A DNA stretch of 22,140 bases, taken from positions 1-22,140 of the forward strand of contig NZ_LGEG01000004.1 in assembly GCF_001280125.1 (NCBI RefSeq), in the 5' to 3' direction. Both the position numbers and the translations under genes were made by a program. Under the pieces are notes generated by a model. The model was not told where the DNA came from. It did no database searches and saw nothing but the letters and a program-made list of their open reading frames with translations. This document shows positions 22,107 to 22,140 of the stretch, piece by piece. This DNA is from Streptomyces sp. NRRL F-6492. Its GTDB lineage: Bacteria; Actinomycetota; Actinomycetes; Streptomycetales; Streptomycetaceae. Numbering within the stretch: position 1 is the first letter of the stretch; every line of letters begins with the position of its first letter.

Positions 22107-22140
22107 GACCCGCCCGTCTCCGCGTCGCCCTCCCCCCCCC

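Overview
The window is high-GC actinobacterial DNA, almost certainly from Streptomyces or a close relative. It carries an AfsA-type gamma-butyrolactone (GBL) synthase gene, two ArpA/ScbR-type TetR receptors, rare in-frame TTA (bldA) codons, and GC-rich tightly packed operons. It looks like one side of a specialised-metabolite gene cluster, with its signalling and regulatory arm on the left and its biosynthetic arm on the right. The right edge runs off the window with no sign that the operon has finished.

Left edge (1-250): the last part of an IS5-family transposase, probably an insertion sequence bordering the cluster. Regulatory arm (about 350-9850): an NAD(P)-fold epimerase-like protein that has lost its YxxxK pair; an IS701-like DDE protein on the minus strand; two TetR-type GBL receptors/pseudoreceptors; the AfsA homologue; an orphan ECF sigma factor; an MFS exporter; a second IS701-like protein whose first catalytic Asp is Gly; and an orphan OmpR-type response regulator. 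Five promoters in this arm share an A-rich/CGAAC/T-rich operator that I interpret as an autoregulator-responsive element (ARE). They belong to the epimerase-like gene, the tetR/afsA divergent pair, the sigma factor, and both IS701-like genes. The afsA homologue and both IS701-like genes each carry one TTA codon. I read this arm as a GBL quorum-sensing regulon that has absorbed two transposase-derived proteins.

Biosynthetic arm (about 9940-22106): a divergent maleate isomerase/Asp-Glu racemase-fold gene, then a long plus-strand operon. The operon encodes a homocitrate/isopropylmalate-synthase-like DRE-TIM enzyme, a LysW-type amino-group carrier protein (AmCP), a LysX-type ATP-grasp ligase, a LysY/ArgC-type reductase, a LysZ/ArgB-type kinase, a stand-alone class I glutamine amidotransferase, a Leu/Glu-dehydrogenase-fold protein, an acyl-CoA-synthetase-like AMP ligase, a class I/II aminotransferase, an AraD1-like FAH-fold protein, and a flavin/2Fe-2S reductase. 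The inferred core logic is that a 2-oxo acid is built and aminated, loaded on the carrier, phosphorylated and reduced to a semialdehyde, and then diverted into a non-lysine product. No LysJ-type class III aminotransferase, LysK-type releasing peptidase or oxygenase partner is seen inside the window.

The most unusual observation is that the carrier protein ends in ...RDWGQ. The C-terminal Glu that LysW proteins use as the attachment point is replaced by Gln, and a small glutamine amidotransferase is encoded four genes downstream. All functional assignments are from motif reading only; no database search was run.
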